Below are positions 42,394 to 52,343 of a stretch of 64,000 nucleotides of DNA, piece after piece. The notes under the pieces are model-generated. The model made no database searches. It was not told where the DNA came from and was given only the letters and a program-made list of their open reading frames with translations. Location of the stretch: assembly GCF_030818015.1 (NCBI RefSeq), contig NZ_JAUSZX010000001.1, positions 496,001 through 560,000 on the forward strand, read 5' to 3'. The DNA is from Arthrobacter globiformis. GTDB lineage: Bacteria > Actinomycetota > Actinomycetes > Actinomycetales > Micrococcaceae. Position 1 is the stretch's first letter. The number at the start of each line of letters is the position of its first letter. The position numbers and the translations under genes were made by a program.

Positions 42394-44937
42394 ATGCCAT
42401 CAAAACCCTCAAGTTCCGCCAAACGGACCTGCACCCTGGTGCTCACCGGGTCCCTGGCAGCCGCGCTGCTGACGCTGGCCCCTGCCCTCGGCGCCAATGC
42501 CGAGTCCAGCGAGAACCGGACCATCAGCATCAACGCCGCCGGGTCAGGGCCTTCGATCGACCCCACCATGTACGGAGCCTTCTACGAGGACATCAACCAG
42601 GGCGCCGACGGCGGCATCTACGCGGAGCTCGTCCAGAACAGGTCGTTTGAGTTCAACTCCGCCGACAACCGCACCTACACCCCGATGACCGGCTGGGAAA
42701 CCCTGAAGCGGGGCAGCGACGGAACGGTCGCCGTCGTCAATGACAGCAACCGGCTGAACGAAAACAACCGGAACTACCTGCAGATCGACGCCACCGCGGC
42801 CGGCGCGGGAAGCGGCGCCGGAGTGGGCGTGCGCAACAGCGGCTGGAACGCCGGGCAGAAACTCGAAGCGAAGAAAAAGTACAACTACTCTGTGTGGGCG
42901 CGCACCTCCAACCCGTCCGGTTCCACCCTCGCCGTGACGCTGGAGACGCCCGAAGGCACCCGCCTGGACATCGCCACCATCAAGGTCAAGGGTGACCGCT
43001 GGACCAAATACGAGGTGACCCTCTCGCCCAAGTCCTCCACCGGCGCCGGCCGGCTCACCACCCTTGTCCAGGGCACCGGCACGGTCCGCCTCGACATGGT
43101 GTCGCTGTTCCCCCAGGACACCTGGAACGGCAGGGAAAACGGCCTCCGCAAGGACCTCGCCGAGAAGATCAATGACCTGCACCCCGGATTCCTGCGCTTC
43201 CCCGGCGGCTGCATCGTCAACACCGGAAGCTACGACACCTACTCGGCGCCCAACTACACGCGTGCCCGCACCTACCAGTGGAAAGACACCATCGGCCCGG
43301 TGGAGCAGCGCCCCGCGAACCGCAACTTCTGGGGCTACAACCAGACGTACGGCCTGGGTTACATGGAGTACTTCCAGTGGGCCGAGGACATGGGGGCCGT
43401 TCCGGTGCCGGTGGTACCGGTCGGCGTGACCGGCTGCGGCGACACCAACCGAGCCCCGGACCAGGCGACACTCGACCGGTACATCCAGGACACGCTGGAC
43501 CTGATCGAGTTCGCGAACGGCGACGCCAGCACCGAGTGGGGCGCCAAGCGCATCGCCTACGGCCATCCGGCACCGTACAACCTCGACCGCATCTCACTGG
43601 GCAACGAGGAGTACAAGCCGGAGTTCAAGCAGTACTTCACCCAGTTCTACAACGCCGTCCGCAAGGCCCACCCCGAGATCAAGATCATCGGCAACACCGG
43701 CCCGTTCAGCCAGGGCCCGGAATTCGACGACCTCGCCAATTTCAACGCCCAAACAGGCGTGGACCTGGTGGACGAGCACTACTACAACACGCCGTCGTGG
43801 TTCCTGAACAACAACCACCGCTACGACTCCTACGACCGGAACAGCTACAAGGTGTTCCTCGGCGAATACGCGTCGCAGGGAAACAAGCCGGAGAACGCCC
43901 TGGCGGAAGCCTCCTACATGACCGGCCTGGAGCGGAACGCCGACGTGGTCAAGATGGCGTCCTACGCGCCGCTGATAGCCAACGAGGCCAACACACAGTG
44001 GAGCCCGGACATGATGTTCTTCAACGGCACCTCCGTGCGGACCACCCCCAATTACGAGGTCCAGAAGCTGTTCATGAACAACGTCGGAAACCAGGTGGTG
44101 CCCAGCACGCAGGACAACCCGGCTTCCACCGTGGTACCGATCTCCGGCAAGATCGGCCTGTCCACGTGGGCGACGTCAGCCCGCTACGACGACGTCAAAG
44201 TCACCGGGGCGGACGGCGCCACACTGTTCAGCGACGACTTCTCCGGAACGGCGGCTGCCTGGACCGGCAACGGCACCGGATCCTGGTCCATCAAGGACGG
44301 CGGCTACGTCCAGTCGAGCACCACGGCGCAGAACACCATGGTGACCGCCGGCAGCGCCGACTGGAGCAACTACACGCTGAGCACCAAGGCCACCAAGCTG
44401 GCCGGCTCGGAAGGCTTCCTCGTCTCCTTCGGGGTCAAGGACACCGGCAACTACTTCTGGTGGAACCTGGGCGGTTGGAACAACTCGAAGTCCGTCGTCG
44501 AGAAGGCCGTCAACGGCGGCAAGACGAACGTCATCGAAAAGAACACCGTGATCCAGACCGGGCATGAATACGACATCCGGATCGAGGTCTCCGGGCGCAC
44601 GGCCAAGCTCTACCTGGACAACGTCCTGTGGGGCACGGTGGATGATACGCAGGCTGATCCCGTCTACTCCGTTGTCACGAAGGACGCGAAGTCCGGCGAC
44701 ACCATCGTGAAGGTGGTCAACACCTCAGCGGACAAGGCGCCGGTGGACATCAAGGTGGCGGGCGCGGCCAACATCAGCAGCTCTGCCGCCGTCACCACCC
44801 TCACCCAGACCGCCGACGGGCAGAACCTGGCCCCGGCCGCGAGCACCTTCGGCGGCGCGGGAACCGAATTCACGTATGAGTTCGAGCCGAAGTCGGTGAC
44901 CTTCATCCGGCTGGCGGACACCGGCGCACGCAAGTAG
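42394..44937 (+). CDS. Secreted GH51 alpha-L-arabinofuranosidase with inserted sugar-binding-like domain
   Basis: 847 residues from ATG 42394. A Sec signal peptide (CTLVLTGSLAAALLTLAPALGANA) shows export, unusual because many GH51 enzymes are cytoplasmic. The GH51 start is MYGAFYEDINQGADGGIYAELVQNRSFEF, followed by a jelly-roll insert (about 95-230). The catalytic barrel contains PGGCIVNTGSYDTY, acid/base E405 in SLGNEEY and nucleophile E491 in FLGEYAS. A further beta-sandwich of about 165 residues (from DGATLFSDDFSGTAAAW to LYLDNVLWGTVDD) is nested in the C-terminal GH51 domain, which resumes at YSVVTKDAKSGDTIVKVVN. It removes L-arabinofuranose from arabinan or arabinogalactan. A hairpin follows it. 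Confidence 0.9.
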   Translation: MPSKPSSSAKRTCTLVLTGSLAAALLTLAPALGANAESSENRTISINAAGSGPSIDPTMYGAFYEDINQGADGGIYAELVQNRSFEFNSADNRTYTPMTGWETLKRGSDGTVAVVNDSNRLNENNRNYLQIDATAAGAGSGAGVGVRNSGWNAGQKLEAKKKYNYSVWARTSNPSGSTLAVTLETPEGTRLDIATIKVKGDRWTKYEVTLSPKSSTGAGRLTTLVQGTGTVRLDMVSLFPQDTWNGRENGLRKDLAEKINDLHPGFLRFPGGCIVNTGSYDTYSAPNYTRARTYQWKDTIGPVEQRPANRNFWGYNQTYGLGYMEYFQWAEDMGAVPVPVVPVGVTGCGDTNRAPDQATLDRYIQDTLDLIEFANGDASTEWGAKRIAYGHPAPYNLDRISLGNEEYKPEFKQYFTQFYNAVRKAHPEIKIIGNTGPFSQGPEFDDLANFNAQTGVDLVDEHYYNTPSWFLNNNHRYDSYDRNSYKVFLGEYASQGNKPENALAEASYMTGLERNADVVKMASYAPLIANEANTQWSPDMMFFNGTSVRTTPNYEVQKLFMNNVGNQVVPSTQDNPASTVVPISGKIGLSTWATSARYDDVKVTGADGATLFSDDFSGTAAAWTGNGTGSWSIKDGGYVQSSTTAQNTMVTAGSADWSNYTLSTKATKLAGSEGFLVSFGVKDTGNYFWWNLGGWNNSKSVVEKAVNGGKTNVIEKNTVIQTGHEYDIRIEVSGRTAKLYLDNVLWGTVDDTQADPVYSVVTKDAKSGDTIVKVVNTSADKAPVDIKVAGAANISSSAAVTTLTQTADGQNLAPAASTFGGAGTEFTYEFEPKSVTFIRLADTGARK

Positions 44938-44965
44938 GCAACACGCTGAAGCGTTGGCTTTGACC

Positions 44966-45002
44966 GGGAAGGCCCGGCTGGATCGCGCAGCCGGGCCTTC
45001 CC
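44966..45002 (+). terminator. Hairpin between GH51 and GH127 genes
   Basis: A perfect 15-bp stem (44966-44980 with 44988-45002) and seven-base loop lies 29 bases after the GH51 stop. A T-run does not follow immediately, so it may reduce rather than abolish read-through to the GH127 gene. Confidence 0.6.
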
Positions 45003-45041
45003 TTAGGCGTCCCCTACGCCGACCATTCCTGAGGAGATCCA

Positions 45042-48000
45042 ATGACGCATCACGTTTCCAGACGCAATATCCTTCGGCTCGGAGCAGCCACCGCTGTTCT
45101 GCCCTGGCTGCCGTCGCTCGCCGCCGGGGCGGCGAACGCGGAGGGCCCCGCTGCGGGTGCGGCGCTCGCCGCCGCGGCTGCGCTCACCCGTTCAAACTGT
45201 CCGACGTGAGCCTGGGGCCGGGAGTGTTTGCCCGGAAGCGTGAGCTGATCCTGAACTTCGCCCGCGGGTACGACGAGCGGCGCTACCTCAACGTCTTCCG
45301 TGCCAATGCCGGCCTGCAGCCAGTGGCCGGGGTGGTGCCGCTGCCTGCCGGGGGCTGGGAAGGACTCGACGGCGAGGCCAACGGCAATCTGCGCGGGCAC
45401 TTCACCGGGCACCACATGTCCATGCTGGCCCAGGCCTACGCGGGCACGGGGGAGGAGGTCTTCGGCACCAAACTGCGGAACCTCGTGGGCTCCCTGCACG
45501 AATGCCGCGAAGGGCTCTCCCGGGAACCCGCCATCCAGACCGTCGGAGGCCGCCTCCCGGGGACGGCCGTCGACCTCGCCCGCGGCTCCTACGTCTACGG
45601 CCAGCTGCCCGCCGGCTCCGTGGACGGGCTGACAGGCATGACCTTCGCCGCGTGGGTGCGTCCGACGGCGGCGGCGAATTGGGCGCGGATCTTCGACTTC
45701 GGCAACGACACAAGGACCTACGCGTTCCTCGCCCAGCGCGACGGCGCCGGCCTGCCGCGGTTCGCCATCACCCGGAACTTTGCCGGGGGTGAGCAGACGA
45801 TCGTGGGCACGGCCCCGCTGCCGGTCAACGAGTGGAGCCACGTTGCCGTTACCCTGGACGGCCAGGCCGGAACGCTGTACGTCAACGGAAAGCAGGCCGG
45901 CAGGAATGCTGCCCTGACCTTGACCCCGGCCCTGCTGGGAAGCCTCGCCAACGTGTGGCTTGGCCGGTCGCAGTACAACGATCCCAATTTCGCCGGCGCC
46001 TATCAGGACGTCAACATCTGGCGGTCAGCACTCCGCGCGGCGCAGGTCGCGGAATTGGCGGCAGCCCGCGCGTCGGGCACCTCGGCCGGGAACGGCGACG
46101 TCGTCTCCCTCGCCTGCGGCGAAACCAGCGGTTCCGTGCTGGCGGACGCCTCCGGCAAAGACCGCAACGCCACACTCCGGCGCACCTGGGGACTGCCCAG
46201 CCACCCCGGCTTCCTGGCCGCGTACCCTGAGACCCAGTTCATCGAGCTGGAGAGCAGGACCACACCGGACTACCTCCGGGTCTGGGCTCCCTACTACACC
46301 GCCCACAAGATCCTGAAGGGGCTCCTCGACGCCTACACGGCGACAGCGGAACCGAAGGCCCTGGATCTGGCGGCGGGGCTCTGCGACTGGATGCACTCCC
46401 GCCTGGGCAAACTCACGCCTGCGGTACGCCAGCGGATGTGGGGAATTTTCTCGAGCGGCGAATACGGCGGCATTGTGGAGGCCATCCTGGAGACCCACAG
46501 CCACACCGGCAAACCGGAGCATCTTGAGCTCGCCAAGTACTTCGACCTCGACTCCCTCATCGATGCGTGCGCCCAGAATAAGGACATCCTCGCCGGCCTG
46601 CACGCCAACCAGCACATCCCGATCTTTACCGGCCTGGTGCTGATGTACAACACCACCGGCGAGGAGCGGTACCTCACCGCCGCGCGCAACTTCTGGGGCA
46701 TGGTGGTGCCCACGCGCATGTTCAGCATCGGCGGAACCAGCCAGGGCGAGTTCTGGAAGGAGCGGGACCGGATCGCGGCATTCCTGAACGCGACAGACGC
46801 CGAATCCTGCTGCGCCTACAACATGCTCAAGTTGTCGCGCGAGCTGTTCTTGAAGGACCAGAACCCCGCGTACATGGACTACTACGAGCGGGCGCTTTTC
46901 AACCAGGTCCTCGGGTCAAAGCAGGACCAGGAGAGCGCGGAGCTGCCGCTGGCCACCTACTTCATCGGCCTGCAGCCCGGCGCCGTCCGCGACTTCACGC
47001 CGAAGCAGGGCACCACGTGCTGCGAAGGCACCGGCCTCGAGTCGGCAACGAAGTACCAGGATTCCGTCTACTTCACCGCCGAGGACGGCAGCGCGCTCTA
47101 CGTCAACCTCTACATTCCGTCCACCCTCCGCTGGGCCGCGAAGAACATCACTGTCACCCAGACGACGTCCTACCCCTTCGAACAGCGCACAACGCTGCAG
47201 GTTGCGGGCTCCGGGCAGTTCGAGCTGCGGCTGCGGGTTCCGGCGTGGGCCACGGCCGGCTTCACCGTCAGGGTCAATGGTGCGGCCGCTGAAGCGACGG
47301 CCACGCCGGGCAGCTACCTCAGCATCGCCAGGACCTGGAAGAACGGGGACACTGTGGACGTCGAGATGGCGTTCACCCTCCGCGCCGAGCAGGCCCTGGA
47401 CGATCCTTCCGTGCAGACCCTCATGTACGGGCCGGTGCACCTCGTGGCGCGCGACGCCCGCACGGATCTTCTCCCGTTCAGCCTGTACGGGGCTGCAAGG
47501 CTCAACGGTGATCTCGCCCCGGCCGCCCAGCCGATCCAGGGCAAGCCCCTGCACTTCACCCAGGCCGGCGTCGAACTGGCGCCGTTCCTCGAAGGAACCG
47601 AGGACGCCTTCCACTCGTACTTCCGGCGCGCCGAGCCGTCTGTGGTGTTCGGGGGAGTGGACTGCGGCGTGGCCAACCCGGCGCGGGCCAACAAGACCAC
47701 GCTCCTGGACGACGTCTGGCAGTCAGCCCCCTTCGCCAACAAGCCGGAGTTGCTGCGGCGCGTCACCCAGGTGACGGACGCGTGGCTTTCCGAACGGTCG
47801 CTCAGCCGCGCGGACGCAGACCGCATTTACGGCGCAGCCCAGCGGGCGGCATTCGGAAGCCCCGAAGGCGAGATCGACGACCTGCAGCAGATTGCGGCCG
47901 CGGCGCTCGCGGCCGGCCGGATCACGGCGGAAACGGGCGACATGCTCGGCGCCCGGCTGAAATCGGCCACCAAGGCGCTCGCCCGGAAAACCACGGCCAA

Positions 48001-48118
48001 GGCCGTGCACTACCTCGGGCAATACATCGACGGCGCCACCCGGGATATTGCCGACCAGTCCCTGCGGGACCTGCTGGTCAGCGGCGCGCAGGCGCTGGTG
48101 GTCAGGCTGAACGCCTGA
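45042..48118 (+). CDS. GH127 beta-L-arabinofuranosidase with nested LamG domain; N-terminal frameshift
   Basis: ATG 45042, with GAGGAGATCCA upstream, starts a clear Tat signal (SRRNILRLGAATAVLPWLP...AGAANA). That frame hits TGA at 45207. The mature enzyme continues in another frame from about 45185 (HPFKLSDVSLGPGVFARKRELIL) to 48118, so one base seems to be missing in the GC-rich stretch 45150-45184. The GH127 core has RGHFTGHHMSMLAQAYAGTGE, then Zn and catalytic residues as in HypBA1: Glu-x-Cys in DAESCCAYNM and the Cys-Cys pair in GTTCCEGTG. A LamG-like sandwich of about 170 residues is nested between REGLSREP and HPGFLAAYPET. It would release beta-L-arabinofuranose outside the cell, if the frameshift is not real or is bypassed. 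Confidence 0.82.
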
Positions 48119-48214
48119 GCCGGCCAGTCCGACGTCGTCCGTTCCGATTCGCTTCCATTCCCACCGCGTCATTCCAAGCAGCGGCCTCCGGGCCGCCCGA
48201 ACGAAAGTGTCTCA

Positions 48215-50470
48215 ATGCTCCCTACACACTCACGGGCCCGCACTGGCCCGGCCTTGACGACGGCGGCTGCGCTGGCCGCTTCGGCTGCGCTGGCACTCGG
48301 CGGCCTGATCGCCGCGGCGCCGGCCCATTCCGCCGTCGATGACGGGCTGGTCCTCAAGTACAACCTGACGGAAGCCGCCGGAACCGTGGCGGAGGACAGC
48401 TCCGGCAACGGCCGCAACGGAACGATCAGCGGTGACGCCACCAGGCTGGGCGGCGAGGGCCTCCAGCTCGGCGGCACGGACGCCCACGTCCGGCTCCCGA
48501 ACGACATCATGCGCGGGCTTGACTCCATCACAGTGTCCACGGACGTAAAGATCGCGGCCGACCAGGGCACCCCCTACTTCATCTGGGGCCTCGGAAACAC
48601 CACCAGCGGCACCGGCAACGGCTACCTCTTCACCACGGGCAACTCGTACCGGACCTCCATCGCCACCGGCAACTGGGCCACCGAGCAGACCACCAGCGCC
48701 AACCGGGACCTGGCACGCGGTGCCTGGAAAACCATCACCTACACCCTGAGCGGCGGGACCGCCGTCCTCTATGAGGACGGCACCGAGGTCGCCCGGAAGA
48801 CGGGCGTCACCATCACGCCGGGAAGCATTGGCGGAGGAACGACGACGGCGAACTACCTCGGGCGGTCCGTCTACAGCGGGGACAAGTACCTCAAGGGCCA
48901 GGTCCGCGATTTCCGCATCTACAACCGTGCACTCTCGGCCGACGAGGTGCGGGAGCTCGGGTACGTTTCCCCGGAACAGCGCGTTGCCCTCGACCTGCAG
49001 GACCTGTCGCTGGGGGACACCTCCGCAGTGACAGCGCGCCTGTTGCTGCCCGCCACCGGGCCCAACGGCTCGGCCTACACCTGGTCGTCCTCGGACCCGG
49101 CCACGGTCTCCGCCCAGGGGGCGGTCACCCGCCCGGCCAACGGAACCGGCGATGCCACCGTGACACTGACCGCCACGGCCACGTCCGGTGAGGCATCGGC
49201 GTCGAAAACGTTCACCGTCACGGTGCCGGAAGACATCAGCGACGACCAGAAGGTCACTGAGGCCACCGCAGCGCTGACCGTGTGGGATGCCGACGCGATC
49301 CGGGGGAACATCACCCTTCCCACGGCGGGGCTGTACGGAACCGCCGTGGAATGGAAGTCGAACGACGACGCCGTCATCACCTCCACCGGCGAGGTCACCC
49401 GGCCCGCCTACGGCAGCAAGTCCGCCGTGCTCAACCTGCAGGCAACCGTCACCCTCGGTAAGGCGAAGACCAAGAAGAAATTCCGCGTCACGGTGCTGCC
49501 GCTGCCCAAGACCGAGGCCAAGGAAGGCTACGCCTTCGCGTACTTCACCGGCAACGATCTCGCCGGCGAGAACATCTACATGGCCGCCAGCCGCGGAAAC
49601 GACGCACTCAAATGGGACGAACTGAACGGCGGACATCCCGTCCTCAAGTCCGGCCTCGGCACCAAGGGCCTGCGCGATCCGTTCATCATCCGCTCCCCGG
49701 AAGGCGACAAGTTCTACATGATCGCCACGGACCTCTCCATCGGCAGCGGCACCAGCTGGGACTCCTCGCAGCGCAAGGGCAGCCAGTACATCGAGGTCTG
49801 GGAATCGACCGACCTGGTGAACTGGTCCGGGCAGCGGCACGTGAAGGTCTCGCCGGACACCGCGGGCAACACCTGGGCTCCGGAAGCCCACTATGACGAA
49901 AAGATCGGCGCCTACGTCGTGTACTGGGCCTCCAAGCTCTACGCCGACAACGATCCCAACCACACCGGCGGCACCTACAACAAGATGATGTACTCCACCA
50001 CCAGGGACTTCCGTACCTTCACCGAGGCCAAGGTGTGGAATGACCCGGGCAACTCGGTTATTGATTCCACCGTCATCAAGGAGGGCGACACCTACTACCG
50101 CTTCACCAAGGATGAAGGGCAGGTCTCCGGCTGCCTGGACATCATGCAGGAAAAGTCGAACGACCTGCTCGCCGTCGACGTGCCCGCCACGAACCCGCGC
50201 AACTGGACGCTGATGGCCAACTGCATCGGCAAGAAGGCCGGAACGGGCGGCGTGGAAGGGCCCACCATCTTCAAGTCGAACACCGAGGAGAAGTACTACC
50301 TGTTCGTCGACGAATTCGGCGGCCGCGGCTACATCCCGCTGGAAAGCACCAGCCTGGAAAACCCGGACTGGAAGCTGTCCACCAACTACGAACTGCCCCG
50401 CGCGCCGCGCCACGGCACTGTCCTGCCCGTCACCAGGACGGAGCTGGAGCGCCTGCACAGCCAGCTGTGA
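48215..50470 (+). CDS. Secreted LamG + Ig-like + GH43 glycosidase
   Basis: 751 residues with a Sec signal (ALTTAAALAASAALALGGLIAAAPAHS). A LamG/concanavalin-like domain comes first (about 42-250: VLKYNLTEAAGTVAEDSSGNGRNGT ... VRDFRIYNRALSADEV). Two bacterial Ig-like modules follow (about 255-345 and 350-430). The GH43 catalytic propeller ends the protein, with Asp D488 in KGLRDPFII, Asp in VIDSTVIKEGD and Glu in GGVEGPTIF. The GH43 subfamily cannot be fixed; arabinofuranosidase or xylosidase/galactanase activities are possible. It is 96 bases after GH127 with no terminator between, so it is in the same operon. A strong terminator follows. Confidence 0.87.
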   Translation: MLPTHSRARTGPALTTAAALAASAALALGGLIAAAPAHSAVDDGLVLKYNLTEAAGTVAEDSSGNGRNGTISGDATRLGGEGLQLGGTDAHVRLPNDIMRGLDSITVSTDVKIAADQGTPYFIWGLGNTTSGTGNGYLFTTGNSYRTSIATGNWATEQTTSANRDLARGAWKTITYTLSGGTAVLYEDGTEVARKTGVTITPGSIGGGTTTANYLGRSVYSGDKYLKGQVRDFRIYNRALSADEVRELGYVSPEQRVALDLQDLSLGDTSAVTARLLLPATGPNGSAYTWSSSDPATVSAQGAVTRPANGTGDATVTLTATATSGEASASKTFTVTVPEDISDDQKVTEATAALTVWDADAIRGNITLPTAGLYGTAVEWKSNDDAVITSTGEVTRPAYGSKSAVLNLQATVTLGKAKTKKKFRVTVLPLPKTEAKEGYAFAYFTGNDLAGENIYMAASRGNDALKWDELNGGHPVLKSGLGTKGLRDPFIIRSPEGDKFYMIATDLSIGSGTSWDSSQRKGSQYIEVWESTDLVNWSGQRHVKVSPDTAGNTWAPEAHYDEKIGAYVVYWASKLYADNDPNHTGGTYNKMMYSTTRDFRTFTEAKVWNDPGNSVIDSTVIKEGDTYYRFTKDEGQVSGCLDIMQEKSNDLLAVDVPATNPRNWTLMANCIGKKAGTGGVEGPTIFKSNTEEKYYLFVDEFGGRGYIPLESTSLENPDWKLSTNYELPRAPRHGTVLPVTRTELERLHSQL

Positions 50471-50492
50471 TTTAGCTCTGCTTCGCTGAAGG

Positions 50493-50524
50493 CAGGGGCT
50501 CCGCCGGTACCGGCGGAGCCCCTG
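50493..50524 (+). terminator. Intrinsic terminator after the hydrolase operon
   Basis: A perfect 32-base palindrome (stem up to 16 bp) followed by TTCTTT lies 22 bases beyond the GH43 stop. It marks the right end of the GH51-GH127-GH43 operon. Confidence 0.88.
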
Positions 50525-50640
50525 TTCTTTGGAGCCTTCGCCGTGCCTAAGCTGCCCGGCAGCCGCTGACCTGCGGCCAAACTCCGGGACGGCCTAGAAT
50601 CCTTTATTGATTTCTGCCCGCTCTCACACCTGGAGTTTCA

Positions 50641-51091
50641 ATGATCCGGAAGGCTGTTGCCGGAGACGCTGCCGCCCTTGCCGATTTGGCGGCGGCGACT
50701 TTCCCGCTGGCATGCCCGCCCGGCTCCTCGCCTGAGGACATCCAGCTCCACCTCAAGCGCACGCTCAGCGCGGAGAAGTTCGCGGAGTACCTCGCCGACA
50801 GCAGGATCGCCATCCTGGTGCTGGAGCAGGACGGCCGGCTTGACGGGTACACCCTGCTCGTCGACCGGCAGTCAACGGACCCCGATGTGCTCCGCGCCCT
50901 CGCCACAAAGCGCACCGTTGAGTTGAGCAAGTGCTACGTGCACCCGGACCATCACGGGCGGGGCGCGGCCTCCACGCTCATGCGGGCCTCCTTGGACTGG
51001 GCCGCGGCCCAGGGTGCGGCAAGCGTCTGGCTGGGGGTCAACAGCAGAGAGCGACTTCATTCTGGAGTGCGCCCTCCCGCGGAAGGGCTGA
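50641..51091 (+). pseudogene. GNAT acetyltransferase with internal deletion and frameshift
   Basis: The first 130 or so residues are a normal GNAT: MIRKAVAGDAAALADLAAATFP, and the acetyl-CoA region LSKCYVHPDHHGRGAASTLMRASLDW then AAAQGAASVWLGVNS. The family should continue with N-A-x-x-F-Y-x-x-x-GF. Instead, just after GVNS, the other frame carries a proper GNAT C-terminus, AESDFILECALPRKG, ending at TGA 51089-51091. About 25-30 residues are therefore missing and the frame is shifted. Read in the original frame it runs on to 51300 with nonsense sequence antisense to the MFS gene. Inactive as it stands. Confidence 0.75.
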
Positions 51092-52343
51092 CGACGGCCC
51101 GCCTCCTCGGGAAGGAGGCGAGTAGCTGCTGCCGCAATGTCAGCCGGCTGCTCCGGACCACCACAATCACTGCGAGCAATCCGGTCAGCAGCACAACGGC
51201 GCCGCCGGCGGCCACTGACCAGCGGGCGCCGAAGGTGCTGCCGAGCCAGCCCATGAGCGGGGCTCCCAGAGCGGTTCCGCCCTGCAGGGTTGCCAGATAG
51301 AGGGCCAGCACGCGGCCCCTGAACTGTGGCTCCACGGAGAGCTGGATGCTCGTGTTGCAGCTGTTCAGGAAGGTCATCGAGGCGAGTCCGACCGGGACCA
51401 GGATGGCGGCGTAAAGCCAGAACGACGGCGAGACGCTGCCGATCAGCGTGAAGAAACCCAGGCCCAGCGCTCCGCCGAGCAGGAAACGCAGCCGGGGGCC
51501 GGATCTGCGGGCTGCCAGCAGTGCTCCGGCCAGCGTCCCGACAGCCATGATGGAGCCCAGGAGTCCGAATTCACCGGGCCCCATTCCGAATTCCGCTGTG
51601 GACATCAGCGCGTTGGTGATGGGGAAATTCATGCCGAAGGCCCCCAGGATGCCCACCAGGACGAGGATCAGCACCAGATCCGGACGCCGGCGCACATAGC
51701 CCAGTCCCTCGGCGACCTGGTGCTTGCTCCGGACTGACAGCGTGGTCGGGGCCCGCTCTGCTATGCGGATCCGGGCCAGCGAGATCAGGACGGCGGCGAA
51801 GCTGGCGGCGTTGAGCAGGAAAACGGGTCCGGTGCCAACCCAGGCGATGAGCACTCCAGCGATCGCAGGTCCCGTCAGCCGGGCAGTGTTGAAGGAAGCG
51901 GAGTTGAGGGACACCGCGTTGGCGATATCGTCCTGTCGCACGAGTTCGGAGACGAAGGCCTGGCGTGCGGGCCCGTCAATGGCGCTGGCCAGACCAAGAC
52001 AGAGGGCGGCTGCGTACACCTGCCACAGCTGCGCCGCACCGGTAACCACCAGGAGCCCAACGACCAGTCCGCACAGACCCATGGCCGACTGTGTCCACAG
52101 CAGGATCACGCGCTTCCGGTGCCGGTCTGCGAGCACGCCTGCATAGGGGCCAAGCAGAAGCATGGGGAGGAACTGCAGGGCCGTGGTGATGCCGACGGCG
52201 GTGCCGGAATGGTCCGTGAGGACGGTCAGCACCAGCCAGTCCTGGGCTACCCTCTGCATCCAGGTGCCGATGTTGGACACAAGGGCTCCGCTGGCCCACA
52301 ACCGGTAGTTGGGGTTCTGCAATGCCCGGAAGGTGGCGCTCAT
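51057..52343 (-). CDS. MFS transporter (Enterobactin exporter/DitE-like type)
   Basis: 428 residues with twelve membrane segments in a MFS_3-like protein. Recognisable parts are ALQNPNYRLWASGALVSNIGTWMQRVAQDWLVLTVLTDHSGTAVG, the loop 2-3 motif AGVLADRHRKRVILLWTQS, and GPARQAFVSELVRQDDIANAVSLNSASFNTARLTGPAIAG. These proteins export drugs or siderophores. The C-terminus overlaps the end of the GNAT remnant on the other strand by about 35 bases. Its start overlaps the MarR stop (ATGA). The linked MarR regulator suggests induced efflux of a toxic compound. Confidence 0.9.
   Translation of the reverse strand: MSATFRALQNPNYRLWASGALVSNIGTWMQRVAQDWLVLTVLTDHSGTAVGITTALQFLPMLLLGPYAGVLADRHRKRVILLWTQSAMGLCGLVVGLLVVTGAAQLWQVYAAALCLGLASAIDGPARQAFVSELVRQDDIANAVSLNSASFNTARLTGPAIAGVLIAWVGTGPVFLLNAASFAAVLISLARIRIAERAPTTLSVRSKHQVAEGLGYVRRRPDLVLILVLVGILGAFGMNFPITNALMSTAEFGMGPGEFGLLGSIMAVGTLAGALLAARRSGPRLRFLLGGALGLGFFTLIGSVSPSFWLYAAILVPVGLASMTFLNSCNTSIQLSVEPQFRGRVLALYLATLQGGTALGAPLMGWLGSTFGARWSVAAGGAVVLLTGLLAVIVVVRSSRLTLRQQLLASFPRRRAVVSPSAGGRTPE

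Noticed and set aside
48119..48214. GCGGCC/GGCCGC hairpin between GH127 and LamG-GH43 as terminator
   Set aside because: The stem is short and no T-run follows; more likely the two genes are read together.
48230..50458. 742-codon minus-strand open frame antisense to the LamG-GH43 gene
   Set aside because: Gly/Arg/Val-rich composition without domain motifs; the plus strand has a signal peptide and GH43 catalytic residues.
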